Positions 7,888 to 16,701 are shown, counted from the stretch's first letter. The stretch is DNA of 58,779 nucleotides from Deltaproteobacteria bacterium (GCA_011526585.1 WYBB01000143.1:1-58779), one strand, 5' to 3'. Notes: generated by a model not told the origin, from the sequence alone. Numbers and translations: made by a program.

Positions 7888-9023
7888 GCGCCGGCCTCCG
7901 CATGCCGCGCGACGATGCTGGCGAAGTCGCGCAGCAGGTTCGCGAAGTCCTCGTCGTCGGCGACCGGGTCGGGCTCGATCAGGTGCCAGCGCGAAAGGCA
8001 GCGCTCACGCCCGCGCGAGAGGCGCGCGCGCGCCGCCTCGCCGCCGGCGTCGCGATCGACGAGCGCCTGCACGGCGGCGAGCGGATCGGCATCGACCACC
8101 GCCAGCGCGTGCGCGAGCTCGTGCATGACGACGTCGATGAAGGTGCTCGTCGGCGCGTCGGGGCGGGCCTCGTCGATGATGCGCTCTGCGCCGCGCCGGA
8201 TCTCCATCAGGTAGTCGAGGATGAGCCGCAGCCACCCGAGCTCGCTCGACAGGCGCGTCAGGATCTGGCGGGTGCTCGTGCACCAGCGGAGCGCCTGCGC
8301 GAGGTCGCGCCGCTCGCCGCTCGACCGGTGCGCGCCCGCGCGGCGCTGCGCTTCGAGGACCACCAGTCCCTCGCGCTCCCAGCTCGCCTCGACCGTGGCG
8401 AGCGCGTCGGCGGCGTGGCGCGCGTGTGTGGGGTGGGGCCAGGCCCCGCTCGCGCGCTCGCTCGCGATCACCCCGAGCGCCTCGATCGCCGTGCGCCAGG
8501 CATCGGGATCGCGGCGCGCGACCCGCTCGGCGATCGCGGGGATCCGGGGGTTCGCTCGCGGTGGAGCAAACGGCGCCGAGCTGAGCCGCTCGAGCAGGAC
8601 CGCCGGGTAGAGCTTGGGGCTCGCCGGGACCGGAGCGGGGCCGGGGCGGGGACCCGCGAGGCGCGCGCCGAGGAGCCCGAGCGCGCTGTCGATCGCCGCG
8701 CCGTGCGCGTGCACCGCCGCGAGCAGCCGCTGCTCGTCCAGCGAGACCGAGCGCGCCGCCGCCGGCTCGTCGCGCCACGCCTCGTGCGCCTCGAGCGCGC
8801 GCCGCCCGTCGGCCGAGACCTCGCCGAGTGCCGTGAGCAGGAGCGCGGCGTGGCCGTCGCGCGCGAGCACCGTCGCCGCGTTCACGAGCTCGATCAGATC
8901 GTAGCAGGGCAGGTGCTCGGAGACGAGCTCGGACCAGGCGCGCGTCGCCGCGCGCTCCAAGGGGCGCGGGTCATGGCGGACCCAGTGGTCCTTGGCCAGC
9001 GGTGTCGGCGGCTCCGAGCGCAT
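7884..9023 (-). CDS. Uncharacterised helical protein with an HELAH motif
   Basis: This 379-residue protein appears largely helical and cytoplasmic, with no known family. Near the C-terminus it has VVMHELAHAL (His301, Glu302, His305), the HExxH arrangement of zinc metallopeptidases. Asp313 and Asp315 follow, and no clear third zinc ligand of a named family can be assigned. The motif may be chance in an Ala/His/Glu-rich helix. The gene starts 3 bp after the stop of the large membrane protein gene and overlaps the next gene by 4 bp, so it is a core member of the operon. Confidence 0.65.
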   Translation of the reverse strand: MRSEPPTPLAKDHWVRHDPRPLERAATRAWSELVSEHLPCYDLIELVNAATVLARDGHAALLLTALGEVSADGRRALEAHEAWRDEPAAARSVSLDEQRLLAAVHAHGAAIDSALGLLGARLAGPRPGPAPVPASPKLYPAVLLERLSSAPFAPPRANPRIPAIAERVARRDPDAWRTAIEALGVIASERASGAWPHPTHARHAADALATVEASWEREGLVVLEAQRRAGAHRSSGERRDLAQALRWCTSTRQILTRLSSELGWLRLILDYLMEIRRGAERIIDEARPDAPTSTFIDVVMHELAHALAVVDADPLAAVQALVDRDAGGEAARARLSRGRERCLSRWHLIEPDPVADDEDFANLLRDFASIVARHAEAGA

Positions 9024-9026
9024 GCC

Positions 9027-10928
9027 TCAACTGTCGGCGGGGAGCGGGCGCAGCGCAAGCGTCGCCGCGGGCGGCGGGAGGTCGCCGAGCGCGCCGGAGC
9101 CGCGTCCCATGAGGCCCGCCAGCGCGATCCGGGTCGCGGGATCGAAGGGCCGATACCAGGTCTCGGCACGGTCCGCCGTGGGCGGACTCGGTGCCGGATC
9201 GGGCATCAGATCGATCGCGATCAGGTCGCCGGCGCCGCCGGGCTCGAGCGTGTGCAGGGCATGCACGACGAGCGCGCGGGTGTGAACGAGGCGCGCCGGA
9301 TCCGGATCGAGCGCGCCGTCGCGCAGGGTCACGACGGTGAGCTCGGATCCGATCGGTGCCGCGACGAGGGTGACGCGCACCCGGCCGCGGGCCGCCGGAT
9401 CGAGTGCATTCGCGTCGAGCTCGCGCGCGCGCGGCGGCGCCAGGTCACCCCGGGCGACGAGCGCGGCGATGGCTGCGGCGAGGCGTGCGTCCCCCTGGTC
9501 GAGGTCGCGGGTGAGCCCGGCGCGCTCCCAGATCTCGCGTGGGCCGAGGATCCGCGGCGCGAAGAACGCCAGCGCGGCGAGCTCGGCGGCGCGGGTCTCG
9601 GCGATGGCGTCGGCGCGTTGGCAGAGCTCGCGCGCGAGCGTGCGGGCGCGGGCGGTGCGCGCGGCGCCGTCGGCGGGGACGAGGCAGCGCAGCATCAGCT
9701 CCTGCGATCGCAGGAGCCACGACGGGCGCTCGGGGCTGAGCGTCACCGCCAGCGCGAGTGAGCTCAGGTGAGGCAGGAGCACGACCAGGACCATGAAGGC
9801 GCTCGTCGGCTTGTGGAAGCCGGCGAGCTGCGGGTGGGTGCGCGGCGCGGCGAGCTCGATCGCGGTGACGGCGACCACCGCCAGGAGGAGCGCCGAGGCG
9901 AGCGCGCCGCCGACGAGCCCGCGCGCGCGGCGGGCCGGGGAGGTGATGAGCGGCAGGGTCAGCGCGATCCCGAGCGCGCAGTAGAAGCCGTCCTTGATCT
10001 CGAGCGTCGCGCCGATGCTGGTGTTCTCGGACATGCTCCACTGGAGGTGGAGCGAGATCGCGATCGCGAACACGATCGTCGCCAGCACGAGGTAGGCGCG
10101 GCCCTCGCCGGTGCGCACCTGGTAGGCGGCGCGAGCGGCGGCGATCGCCGGACCGAAGGCGAAGCCGAAGGCGGCCGCGCTCGGCAGGAGCCAGGCGAGG
10201 CGCTCGGGGCGGAAGACGTCGAAGCCGCCGACGTCGGCGGGCGCGAGCGTGAAGAGCGTCGCCGAGCCCATGCCGCCCAGCGCGGCGAGGGCGCCGGTCA
10301 CCGGCCAGGGGCGTGCGCGTGCCCGGAGACGCCGGGAGAGCGCCGCTAGCGCCGCGCTCATCGCGAGGGAGAGCGCGAGCACGAGCGCGATCGGGCCGAG
10401 CGCCGAGGCGCGCACGTCGAGGAGGCCGTCGCGCGCGACGAGCACGACGACCTCGGCGGCGAGCGCCTCGGGAGCGCCGGCCTCGTCGCGCGGCGCGCCG
10501 ACCAGTGCGAGGTGGAGCGGGCTCACCGGCGCGAGCGCGACGCGGCAGACGAGCGCGTCGACACCCGCCTCGCAGGGCAGGGGGCTCGCCTTGTCGATCG
10601 CCGGGTGCAGGCTCGGGCCGAGCTGCCTGTCGCGGCCGACCAGGCGATAGCGGCACTCGGGCTCGAGGCCGGTGAGGGTCACCGGCACGGTCCAGTCCGG
10701 TCCGACGCGGCACGACCACGCGGCGCAGCGCTCGCAGGGCTCGTCGTAGGGCTGGGTGCAGGTCGCGGGCAGCGCGAGCGTCGGCGCGCCGCAGGTCGGC
10801 TCCGGCGCGGGCGCGACAGGCTTGCGGTGGCCGCCGCCGAGCACGGTCGGGACCATCAAGAGGAAGACCAGGGTCGGTGCGGCCAGGACGAAGCCGGCGT
10901 TCAGCGATATCGAGCGGCGTCGTTGCAT
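9027..10928 (-). CDS. Multi-pass membrane protein with a Cys-rich exported domain, first gene of the Lon-like operon
   Basis: ATG 10928 starts 26 codons inside the open frame. It is chosen because the hydrophobic signal anchor (LNAGFVLAAPTLVFLLMVP) then sits near the N-terminus. The 633-residue product has a Pro-rich linker and an exported domain with about ten cysteines at 40-170 (CERC, CAAWSC). A membrane region of roughly seven to eight helices follows (about 175-430), then a soluble C-terminus of about 200 residues rich in Ala/Arg/Asp. No family is recognised. Its order of anchor, Cys-containing exported domain, helix bundle and soluble tail mirrors the Lon-like protein at the operon's other end. 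It is divergent from the exported-protein gene at 11005, with 76 bp between. Confidence 0.7.
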   Translation of the reverse strand: MQRRRSISLNAGFVLAAPTLVFLLMVPTVLGGGHRKPVAPAPEPTCGAPTLALPATCTQPYDEPCERCAAWSCRVGPDWTVPVTLTGLEPECRYRLVGRDRQLGPSLHPAIDKASPLPCEAGVDALVCRVALAPVSPLHLALVGAPRDEAGAPEALAAEVVVLVARDGLLDVRASALGPIALVLALSLAMSAALAALSRRLRARARPWPVTGALAALGGMGSATLFTLAPADVGGFDVFRPERLAWLLPSAAAFGFAFGPAIAAARAAYQVRTGEGRAYLVLATIVFAIAISLHLQWSMSENTSIGATLEIKDGFYCALGIALTLPLITSPARRARGLVGGALASALLLAVVAVTAIELAAPRTHPQLAGFHKPTSAFMVLVVLLPHLSSLALAVTLSPERPSWLLRSQELMLRCLVPADGAARTARARTLARELCQRADAIAETRAAELAALAFFAPRILGPREIWERAGLTRDLDQGDARLAAAIAALVARGDLAPPRARELDANALDPAARGRVRVTLVAAPIGSELTVVTLRDGALDPDPARLVHTRALVVHALHTLEPGGAGDLIAIDLMPDPAPSPPTADRAETWYRPFDPATRIALAGLMGRGSGALGDLPPPAATLALRPLPADS

Positions 10929-11004
10929 GGACCGTGGCCCGTATCCTCGCACGCGGCCGCGGCGTTCGCTATACGCACACCGGCGCGGCTGGTAAGCGTA
11001 GGAC

Positions 11005-12465
11005 ATGCAGACCCTCCGCCTCGTCGCCGCCGCGATCGTCGGCGCGATCCTCGGCTACCTGATCCGTGGCGCGGCCGATCCGGGGGACGAGCGCGCCGCG
11101 CACGATCGGCAGGCCGACCTGGGCGTCCAAGGCGACCCCGACCCGCGTGAGGCCGCGCGCTCCATGCGGGGAGCGAGCCCCGAGGAGCCCCCACCCGAAG
11201 ACGAGGCGATCGACGAGCCCGCCGGATCCGATCTCGCCGGATCCGATCACGCGCCGGCGCTCGCCCACCCGACCGTGCCCGACCTGGAGGACGCCGCGCC
11301 CGACGCCGAGCCCGCTCCGGCGGCGCACACCACCGGCGGCGACGCCGCGACGCTCGCGATCTCGCGCGGCGCCGCGCCCGAGCTCACCCTCGCGCAGGGG
11401 CGGCCGCCGCTCGCGCTGGCGCTCGACGCGCGCGCGCTGATCGTGCCCGGCGGCGCCGAGGCGCGCGCCCGCGCCCGCCGCCCCGACCTGCCCGACGACG
11501 ACGACGCGGGCGGGACCGACGTCGACGCCCTCGCCGGCGCGCCGGTCGCGAGCTGCGATCGCACCGCGAATGCCCCGCCGCCCTCGGGCCTCGAGACCTG
11601 CCTCTCGACCACGCTGGGCGAGCCGGTCTGGCGCGGCACGCTCTCCGCCGCGAGCCCGTCCGGCATGCTCATCAACGCCCCGGAGGCCTGCGACTATCTG
11701 CTCGTCGTCAGCGGCGTCTTCGCCTACTCGTCGACCGGCCGGCAGGATGCGCTGCGCCGCTGGCACGATCCGCTGGTCTACGACTTCGAGCCCCTCTGCA
11801 CCGGCTGCGGCGTCGACGAGCTCGAGGCGCTGGTCGCCTTCGTCATCGACGACAAGCCGCGCCGCCCGATCGCCGAGTGCCCGCTCGCCAGCACCTACGT
11901 CTACCACGTCGTGCCCGAGGACGGCGCGGTGCACGTCGCTATCAACGACTACTCGGTGAGCTTCTCCAACCCGCGCTACGACGACAACACGGGCGGGCTC
12001 GAGCTCGCCCTCTACACCGTCGCCTCCGACCACGAGCTCGTCACCCGCTACGCCGATCCCAGCGAAGCCTTCGGCGTGCCGCTCGGCACCTCGCTCGGCG
12101 TGCAGCACCTCGGCTTCACCCCGGGCGCCACCCCGATCCTGATGCTCCTGAGCTTCCCCGATCTGGCGACCTTCGCGCGCGAGGTGAGCTGGCCGACCCG
12201 CCCCGACCGCCGCTACCTCCTCGACGTGCGCGGCTTCTACACCGCCGCGCCCGGCGTCGAGGCCGACGCCCTCTTCATGTGGCCGCCGCTGACGATGTCG
12301 AGCTGGCCGATCACCCTCGAGGGCTGCAGCCACCTCCTCGTCGGCACCGACGCCTACGCCCACCGCTCGACCTACGATCTCTCCGGCTGCGGCCCGACCC
12401 TCGTCGTGCGCACCCCACAGGAGCGCCCCGCGGGCGTCATCGCCGTCGAGCTCTTCGAGCAGTGA
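11005..12465 (+). CDS. Membrane-anchored exported protein of unknown function
   Basis: This 486-residue protein begins with an uncleaved-looking anchor (LVAAAIVGAILGYLI, residues 6-20). A long acidic, Ala/Pro-rich and probably disordered linker runs to about residue 170. The folded C-terminal 300 residues contain cysteine pairs (CDRT...CLST, CTGCG) and beta-rich segments such as TYVYHVVPEDGAVHVAIND and YLLDVRGFYTAAP. These resemble generic exported beta-sandwich domains, and no specific family is recognised. Its divergent position beside the membrane operon, with only 76 bp between starts, hints at shared control and an envelope role. Confidence 0.65.
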   Translation: MQTLRLVAAAIVGAILGYLIRGAADPGDERAAHDRQADLGVQGDPDPREAARSMRGASPEEPPPEDEAIDEPAGSDLAGSDHAPALAHPTVPDLEDAAPDAEPAPAAHTTGGDAATLAISRGAAPELTLAQGRPPLALALDARALIVPGGAEARARARRPDLPDDDDAGGTDVDALAGAPVASCDRTANAPPPSGLETCLSTTLGEPVWRGTLSAASPSGMLINAPEACDYLLVVSGVFAYSSTGRQDALRRWHDPLVYDFEPLCTGCGVDELEALVAFVIDDKPRRPIAECPLASTYVYHVVPEDGAVHVAINDYSVSFSNPRYDDNTGGLELALYTVASDHELVTRYADPSEAFGVPLGTSLGVQHLGFTPGATPILMLLSFPDLATFAREVSWPTRPDRRYLLDVRGFYTAAPGVEADALFMWPPLTMSSWPITLEGCSHLLVGTDAYAHRSTYDLSGCGPTLVVRTPQERPAGVIAVELFEQ

Positions 12466-12627
12466 CAGGGTGGGTGGCACCTCGCGCATCCGCGGCCGTT
12501 GACCGTGCGGTGAGGATTTTCTCGTGACCCTCGCGTGCAATTCGTGGCCGCGCATGGGAGGGTTTCGGCACTCACTCAGCGCCTGGGGGGCACGGGCTCT
12601 GGCGATGCCTCACGAGGAGGACGGATC

Positions 12628-14124
12628 GTGCAAGCAGCACTGACGACGACCCGTGGCCATGACGTCGGCGCGCAGCCGGCGGCCAGGCCCGCGGTGAAGG
12701 GCAGGGTCCAGCTCAAGAAGGCCGTGGCCGGGATCGAGGGATTCGACGCGCAGAGCGCGGCGCTCGTGCCGCCGGAGAGCGGCGGCGCGGTCCAGATGAA
12801 GGCCGCGAGCGCCGGAGCCGAGCTCCAGGCCGTGCAGTCGAAGCTCAACGAGCTCGGCTACGCGTGCGGCGCCGCCGACGGGATCATGGGACCGAAGACC
12901 GCGGGCGCGCTCAAGGCGTTCCAGGCCGATCACGGTCTCGATCCGAGTGGGGTCGCCGATGACCGCACGGTGGCCGCCCTCGAGTCGGCCAAGCCGGGTG
13001 ATGCGGCTGACAAGGGTGAGGCGCCCGGCGGCGGCGGGAAGGCTCCAGGCGCGAGTGGGCCGGCGGGTGCCAAGGCCGGCGGTGGGGGCGAGCCGAGCGA
13101 GATCACGCCCGAGCCGGAAAAGGAGGAGCCCCCGGCACCCGCGCCGAAAGAGGCGAGCGGCGGCGAGGCCAAGGACGAGGCGGCGCCGAGCTCGGGCGCG
13201 GCGGGCGTTCAGACCCCGGCATCGGACGCGGGCGAGGCGCTGCGCAACGCGGTCCTGTCCCAGGGCCAGGCCGCCGTCGGCGAGAAGTTCATGGACCAGT
13301 CGGAGATCGACAAGATCCGCGCGAAGTCGGGCTTGGGCACCTACACGACCTGCGTCGACTTCGCCGGCAAGATGTACCGCGACACGATCGGGGCGCTCTA
13401 CAAGGACAACAAGGACACCATGATGAAGATGGCGACCCAGATGGGTAACGCCATGAAGATGTTCATGGAACGCCAGAGCATCGCCGGCGCGATCGCCAAC
13501 CTCAAGAAGAGCGTGCCGAACTTCGACAAGGCCATCGACGCCTTCAAGCAGAAGATCAACGAGACCAACGAGGGGATCGCCAAGCTCGAGGGCTCGGAGA
13601 TGCCGGAGCAGACGAAGACGGCCCAGGTCGCCGCGCAGCAGAAGGTCCTCAAGATCTACCAGCGCGAGCTCGAGAAGGCCGAGGCGCGCAAGGCGAGCTT
13701 CATCGCGCAGCACATCACCAAGCGCGAGGCGCAGCTCGCCAAGGTCGAGGAGGCGATGGCCGGCAAGGTGGTGATCGCCCAGGCCGGTCTGCCGGTGCGC
13801 CCGCGCCTTGGCGAGTTCCTCCTCCAGGTCGCCGCCGTCGGCGGCGGCTACACCGTCGGCAACGTGTCGGTCAGCCTCGGCGGAGGCTCCTTCAAGCACA
13901 TCTGCATCCTCGAGTCGATGAGCGCCCCGGACCAGGACGGCGTCGAGGAGTGGGTGACCATCGACGGCGGCGGGACGCACGGTGAGCGCCGCGTGCGCTA
14001 CGTCCGGCCGAGCGACCTCTTGATGTTCAACACCCGCGCGCAGGCCGCGGACAAGAACACGCCGGCCAAGAACGCCATCGGCGGCTGGATCGACAGCAGC
14101 GGGCTCGCGGCCGCGATCGCCTGA
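12628..14124 (+). CDS. Peptidoglycan-binding protein with an interrupted NlpC/P60-like Cys/His domain
   Basis: GTG 12628 is preceded by AGGAGG at 12615-12620 with 7 bp spacing, a far better start than the in-frame ATG at 12535. The 498-residue product has a short N-terminal region with FDAQSAAL and VQMK. A PG_binding_1 domain follows at about 65-120 (LNELGYACGAADGIMGP, then ALKAFQADHGL), then a 100-residue Pro/Glu/Gly linker. TTCVDFAGKMY (Cys242), SFKHICILES (His424) and TIDGGG (Asp446) follow the order of NlpC/P60 or CHAP peptidases. A charged coiled coil of roughly 120 residues (about 265-385) separates Cys from His. There is no Sec signal, so export would need another route. A cell-wall hydrolase or secreted toxin are both possible. 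Confidence 0.65.
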   Translation: MQAALTTTRGHDVGAQPAARPAVKGRVQLKKAVAGIEGFDAQSAALVPPESGGAVQMKAASAGAELQAVQSKLNELGYACGAADGIMGPKTAGALKAFQADHGLDPSGVADDRTVAALESAKPGDAADKGEAPGGGGKAPGASGPAGAKAGGGGEPSEITPEPEKEEPPAPAPKEASGGEAKDEAAPSSGAAGVQTPASDAGEALRNAVLSQGQAAVGEKFMDQSEIDKIRAKSGLGTYTTCVDFAGKMYRDTIGALYKDNKDTMMKMATQMGNAMKMFMERQSIAGAIANLKKSVPNFDKAIDAFKQKINETNEGIAKLEGSEMPEQTKTAQVAAQQKVLKIYQRELEKAEARKASFIAQHITKREAQLAKVEEAMAGKVVIAQAGLPVRPRLGEFLLQVAAVGGGYTVGNVSVSLGGGSFKHICILESMSAPDQDGVEEWVTIDGGGTHGERRVRYVRPSDLLMFNTRAQAADKNTPAKNAIGGWIDSSGLAAAIA

Positions 14125-14140
14125 TTGCGGGGGTAGTGCC

Positions 14141-15337
14141 ATGGGCCGATCGTCACGGGCTCTCGTCCGCGCTGCCGCACTTGTCAGCGCGGTCGCTCTC
14201 GGCGCTTGCCGCGACGAGCCGGACCCCTTCGAGCCGACGGACCTCGCGGCGGTCGCGCCGGTCGCGTCGGAGACGCTCCTCGCGCGCGATCGGGAGCACT
14301 TCACGCGTTGCTTCGTACGCGCGCTCGCCGCCGATCCGGTCGACGGGTCGAGCGCGTTCGGCGTCTTCGCGCGGAGAGCCCCGGCCGCCGAGGTCGTCGC
14401 GCTCGTGACGAGCGTGCGCGCGCGTATGGCCGAGCTGCTTCCGCACGCGCACGCGAAGATCCTGGGGGAGGCCGCTTGGGCGTTGGCGCAGATCGGGGCG
14501 GTGGACGATGCGCGCGCCGCCGCGCTGGCCGGCGCCGCGCTCCGACCCGACGGCATGGGCGGGCGGCTCACGGCGTTCGCGACCCTCGGTCGACTCGGCG
14601 CGGTGGAAGAGGCCGAGCGCCTCGCCGAGGGCGATCTGCTCTTGCGCTCGGCGATCGGGTTCGGGGCCGTGATCGGCGGGCACTACGAGCAGGCGCGGCG
14701 CCTGCGCGCCGGGATCGACGCCGACGCCAGCGCCTCCCTCTTCGTGCGCTCGGCCTTGCACCTCAAGCTCGTCGCGGCCATGGGAGATCGACCGGCGCTC
14801 GAGGCTGCGCTGGCCGACCGCGCCTCGCCCGACCTGCTGCTCGACGCCGGGGCGATCGTCGAGGGCGGCGCGCATGCGGGCCATGGTGAGGTCACGCTGA
14901 TCGGCGTTCGCGCGCTGGCGGAGGCGAGTGGCGCATCGCCCCACGACAAGGCCAGCGCCCTGGTCGGCGCGGCCGGGACCGCGGCTTCGTCCGGCGATCG
15001 GCGGGCCGCCGAGCTCGCGCTGGCCGCCTTCGACGCGCTCCCGCCGTCCGCTCGCGTCGGGCTCGAGCTCGTTCCCGCCGTCGTCCTGGCCAGTCTCGGG
15101 GACGTCGCCGCGGCGCGGCGGCGGTTCGAGGCTGGGGTGGCCAGCGCGAGCGCGCGCGACCGCGCCATGTTCGAAGCGGGGCTGTCAGCGATGGCCGGTG
15201 AGTGGGACAGGTTCCCGCAGAGCGTGCCGGCGGCGAGCGCGGTGCTCGTGGCCGATGTCTGGTCGCACGCGCTGGCGGGCGAGATCGCCGACGACACGCG
15301 CGCGCGTGTGCTGGCCTCCCTGTGTCGGAAGCGCTGA
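14141..15337 (+). CDS. Exported lipoprotein with helical repeats
   Basis: The 398-residue protein starts with a lipoprotein signal (LVSAVALGAC, Cys23). The rest is a series of Ala/Leu-rich helical pairs (AEAAWALAQIGAVDDARAAA-like units) resembling TPR or HEAT repeats, without an assigned family. It follows the peptidoglycan-binding gene by 16 bp, so the two are probably co-transcribed. If that neighbour is a toxin, this could be its periplasmic partner or immunity protein, but that is speculation. A GC-rich hairpin follows 24 bp after the stop. Confidence 0.65.
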   Translation: MGRSSRALVRAAALVSAVALGACRDEPDPFEPTDLAAVAPVASETLLARDREHFTRCFVRALAADPVDGSSAFGVFARRAPAAEVVALVTSVRARMAELLPHAHAKILGEAAWALAQIGAVDDARAAALAGAALRPDGMGGRLTAFATLGRLGAVEEAERLAEGDLLLRSAIGFGAVIGGHYEQARRLRAGIDADASASLFVRSALHLKLVAAMGDRPALEAALADRASPDLLLDAGAIVEGGAHAGHGEVTLIGVRALAEASGASPHDKASALVGAAGTAASSGDRRAAELALAAFDALPPSARVGLELVPAVVLASLGDVAAARRRFEAGVASASARDRAMFEAGLSAMAGEWDRFPQSVPAASAVLVADVWSHALAGEIADDTRARVLASLCRKR

Positions 15338-15361
15338 GCGCGCCGAGAAGACGACCCCTCG

Positions 15362-15379
15362 GTGCGCAGCTGTGCGCAC
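15362..15379. terminator. Hairpin between convergent genes
   Basis: GTGCGCA and TGCGCAC form a perfect 7-bp stem around a 4-base loop, in the 55-bp gap between two convergent genes. There is no T-run, so it may act as a weak or factor-assisted bidirectional terminator. Confidence 0.4.
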
Positions 15380-15392
15380 TACTCGCGTACGC

Positions 15393-15857
15393 TCAGACCG
15401 CGCGCAGCGCGCCGAGCAGCGGCCAGGCGAGCCCGAGGATCAGCGCGCCGCGCAGGAGGCTCAGGAGCTCCCAGCGTCGGGCGCGCACGCGCCAGCGCTC
15501 GGCCGGGATTGGCGCGGCCGGATCGCGGATGAGCTTCATCAGCTCCGGCACGTACCAGACGGCGGTCGTCGCGATGACGAGCGCGTAGCCGCCGATGACG
15601 ATGAAGAGGCGCTCGCGCTGGGCGGTGTCCTCCCACGCCAGCGCCAGGGCGACCCCGAGCAGCACGAGCAGGATCGGGTGGATCGCCATCCAGAAGCGCT
15701 CGGCCTTGAGGCGGTGGTCGCCGGTCCACATCGTCAGCGACTCCGGTGGGCGGCGCGCCCACTGGGGGATCACCGCAACGTGCTCGTAGATCATGGCGCC
15801 GCAGAGGACGCCCCAGCCCAGGGTCGCGAGCTGGAGGACGATGGTGGCTGTGCTCAT
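15393..15857 (-). CDS. DUF1772-like four-helix membrane protein
   Basis: This 154-residue membrane protein has four hydrophobic helices (near 5-30, 58-78, 85-103 and 130-150) and a conserved-looking WYVPEL between the third and fourth. That layout fits the DUF1772/anthrone-oxygenase-like family, which in fungi oxidises aromatic polyketides but in bacteria is mostly uncharacterised. Its ATG overlaps the TGA of the TetR gene by 4 bp, making it the likely target of that repressor. Confidence 0.6.
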   Translation of the reverse strand: MSTATIVLQLATLGWGVLCGAMIYEHVAVIPQWARRPPESLTMWTGDHRLKAERFWMAIHPILLVLLGVALALAWEDTAQRERLFIVIGGYALVIATTAVWYVPELMKLIRDPAAPIPAERWRVRARRWELLSLLRGALILGLAWPLLGALRAV

Positions 15858-16501
15858 GGACGCGTGCTCCTCTTCTTGCGTGGGGACTTCCGCCTGGTCT
15901 TGGGCTCGACCGGACCGGCGGCGAGCGCGGCGACGAGGGTCTCGATCGCCCAGCTCGCGGCGCGCGCGGCCTCCGCCGTCTCGAGGCCCCAGGTCTCGCC
16001 GAGCCAGCGCCAGGTCTGGGGCGAGGCCAGCGCCCAGATCACGCCGCCCTTCGCCTCGAGCTCGCGCTCGCGCCAGCCGGGCGCCGCGGGCGCGAGCAGC
16101 GCCGCCGCACGCCGAGCCCGATCGCGCATGCTGGCGACGCGCACCCGGTTGAACGCGCGCGACTCCATCAGCGGACGCAGCACCGCCGCGTTGTCCTCGA
16201 AGCGCGCGAAGTTCTCGAGCGGCAGCCGCGGCAGCGCCTCGGGCGGACAGAAGAGGCGCTCCGGCGTCTGGCCGACCAGCGGCCGGATCCAGGCGAGCAG
16301 CGCCTCGACCAGCGCGTCCATCGTCGGGAAGTGACGGTACACGGTCGGCACCGAGACGCCCGCGGCCTTGGCCAGCCTGGGCAGGGTCAGCGCGTCGAGC
16401 CCGCCGTCGACCAGCAGCGCGCGCGCCGCCTCGAAGAGGCGCTCACGCGTCTCCTCCGCCTGGGCGTCACGCAGGGGACTCTCGTACTTGCGCGCGGTCA
16501 T
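15854..16501 (-). CDS. TetR-family transcriptional repressor
   Basis: The 215-residue protein has a classic TetR N-terminus (RERLFEAARALLVDGG, then LAKAAGVSVPTVYRHF, the helix-turn-helix near residues 35-57). The C-terminal ligand domain ends in a basic tail (RKSPRKKRS). It is translationally coupled to the DUF1772-like gene downstream. A 48-bp palindrome lies 12-59 bp upstream of the start, so it almost certainly represses its own operon. The inducer cannot be predicted. Confidence 0.92.
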   Translation of the reverse strand: MTARKYESPLRDAQAEETRERLFEAARALLVDGGLDALTLPRLAKAAGVSVPTVYRHFPTMDALVEALLAWIRPLVGQTPERLFCPPEALPRLPLENFARFEDNAAVLRPLMESRAFNRVRVASMRDRARRAAALLAPAAPGWRERELEAKGGVIWALASPQTWRWLGETWGLETAEAARAASWAIETLVAALAAGPVEPKTRRKSPRKKRSTRP

Positions 16502-16512
16502 GTGTGCCTTGT

Positions 16513-16560
16513 CTCATTTGGCGTTATTCAATGCAAGTGAATTTGATAACACCAAATGAG
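16513..16560. promoter_or_regulatory. Palindromic operator upstream of the TetR gene
   Basis: CTCATTTGGCGTTAT at 16513-16527 and ATAACACCAAATGAG at 16546-16560 are inverted copies matching at 14 of 15 positions. A nested ATTCA/TGAAT pair lies inside. The region is strikingly AT-rich for this genome. On the minus strand TTGGTG and TTGAAT, 18 bp apart, could form a promoter buried in the operator, fitting TetR autorepression. Confidence 0.75.
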
Positions 16561-16620
16561 TGCACGCGCCGAGCGCCTTCGAGTCAGCGGCCCCCGTGGC
16601 GACGTCAGGAGGAAACGGCA

Positions 16621-16701
16621 GCTCGCGACCCGGAGCTCCGTAGACGGCCCGAGGGCTCGGTCGAGCCCGAAGAGGGCGGCGGAGGGCGTAGGGTCGCGAG
16701 C
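16621..16701. other. Nested inverted-repeat element of about 80 bp
   Basis: GCTCGCGACCC at 16621-16631 and GGGTCGCGAGC at 16691-16701 are perfect inverted copies. Inside are CTCCG/CGGAG and GGGCTC-GGTC-GAGCCC, so the whole can fold into one long interrupted hairpin. No coding potential is seen. It may be a REP-like repeat or a transcript end; nothing shows which. Confidence 0.4.

Noticed and set aside
12499..12504. TTGACC as a -35 box for the peptidoglycan-binding gene
   Set aside because: No acceptable -10 hexamer occurs 16-18 bp downstream.
12535..12627. ATG 12535 as the start of the peptidoglycan-binding protein
   Set aside because: No ribosome-binding site precedes it, whereas GTG 12628 has a perfect AGGAGG.
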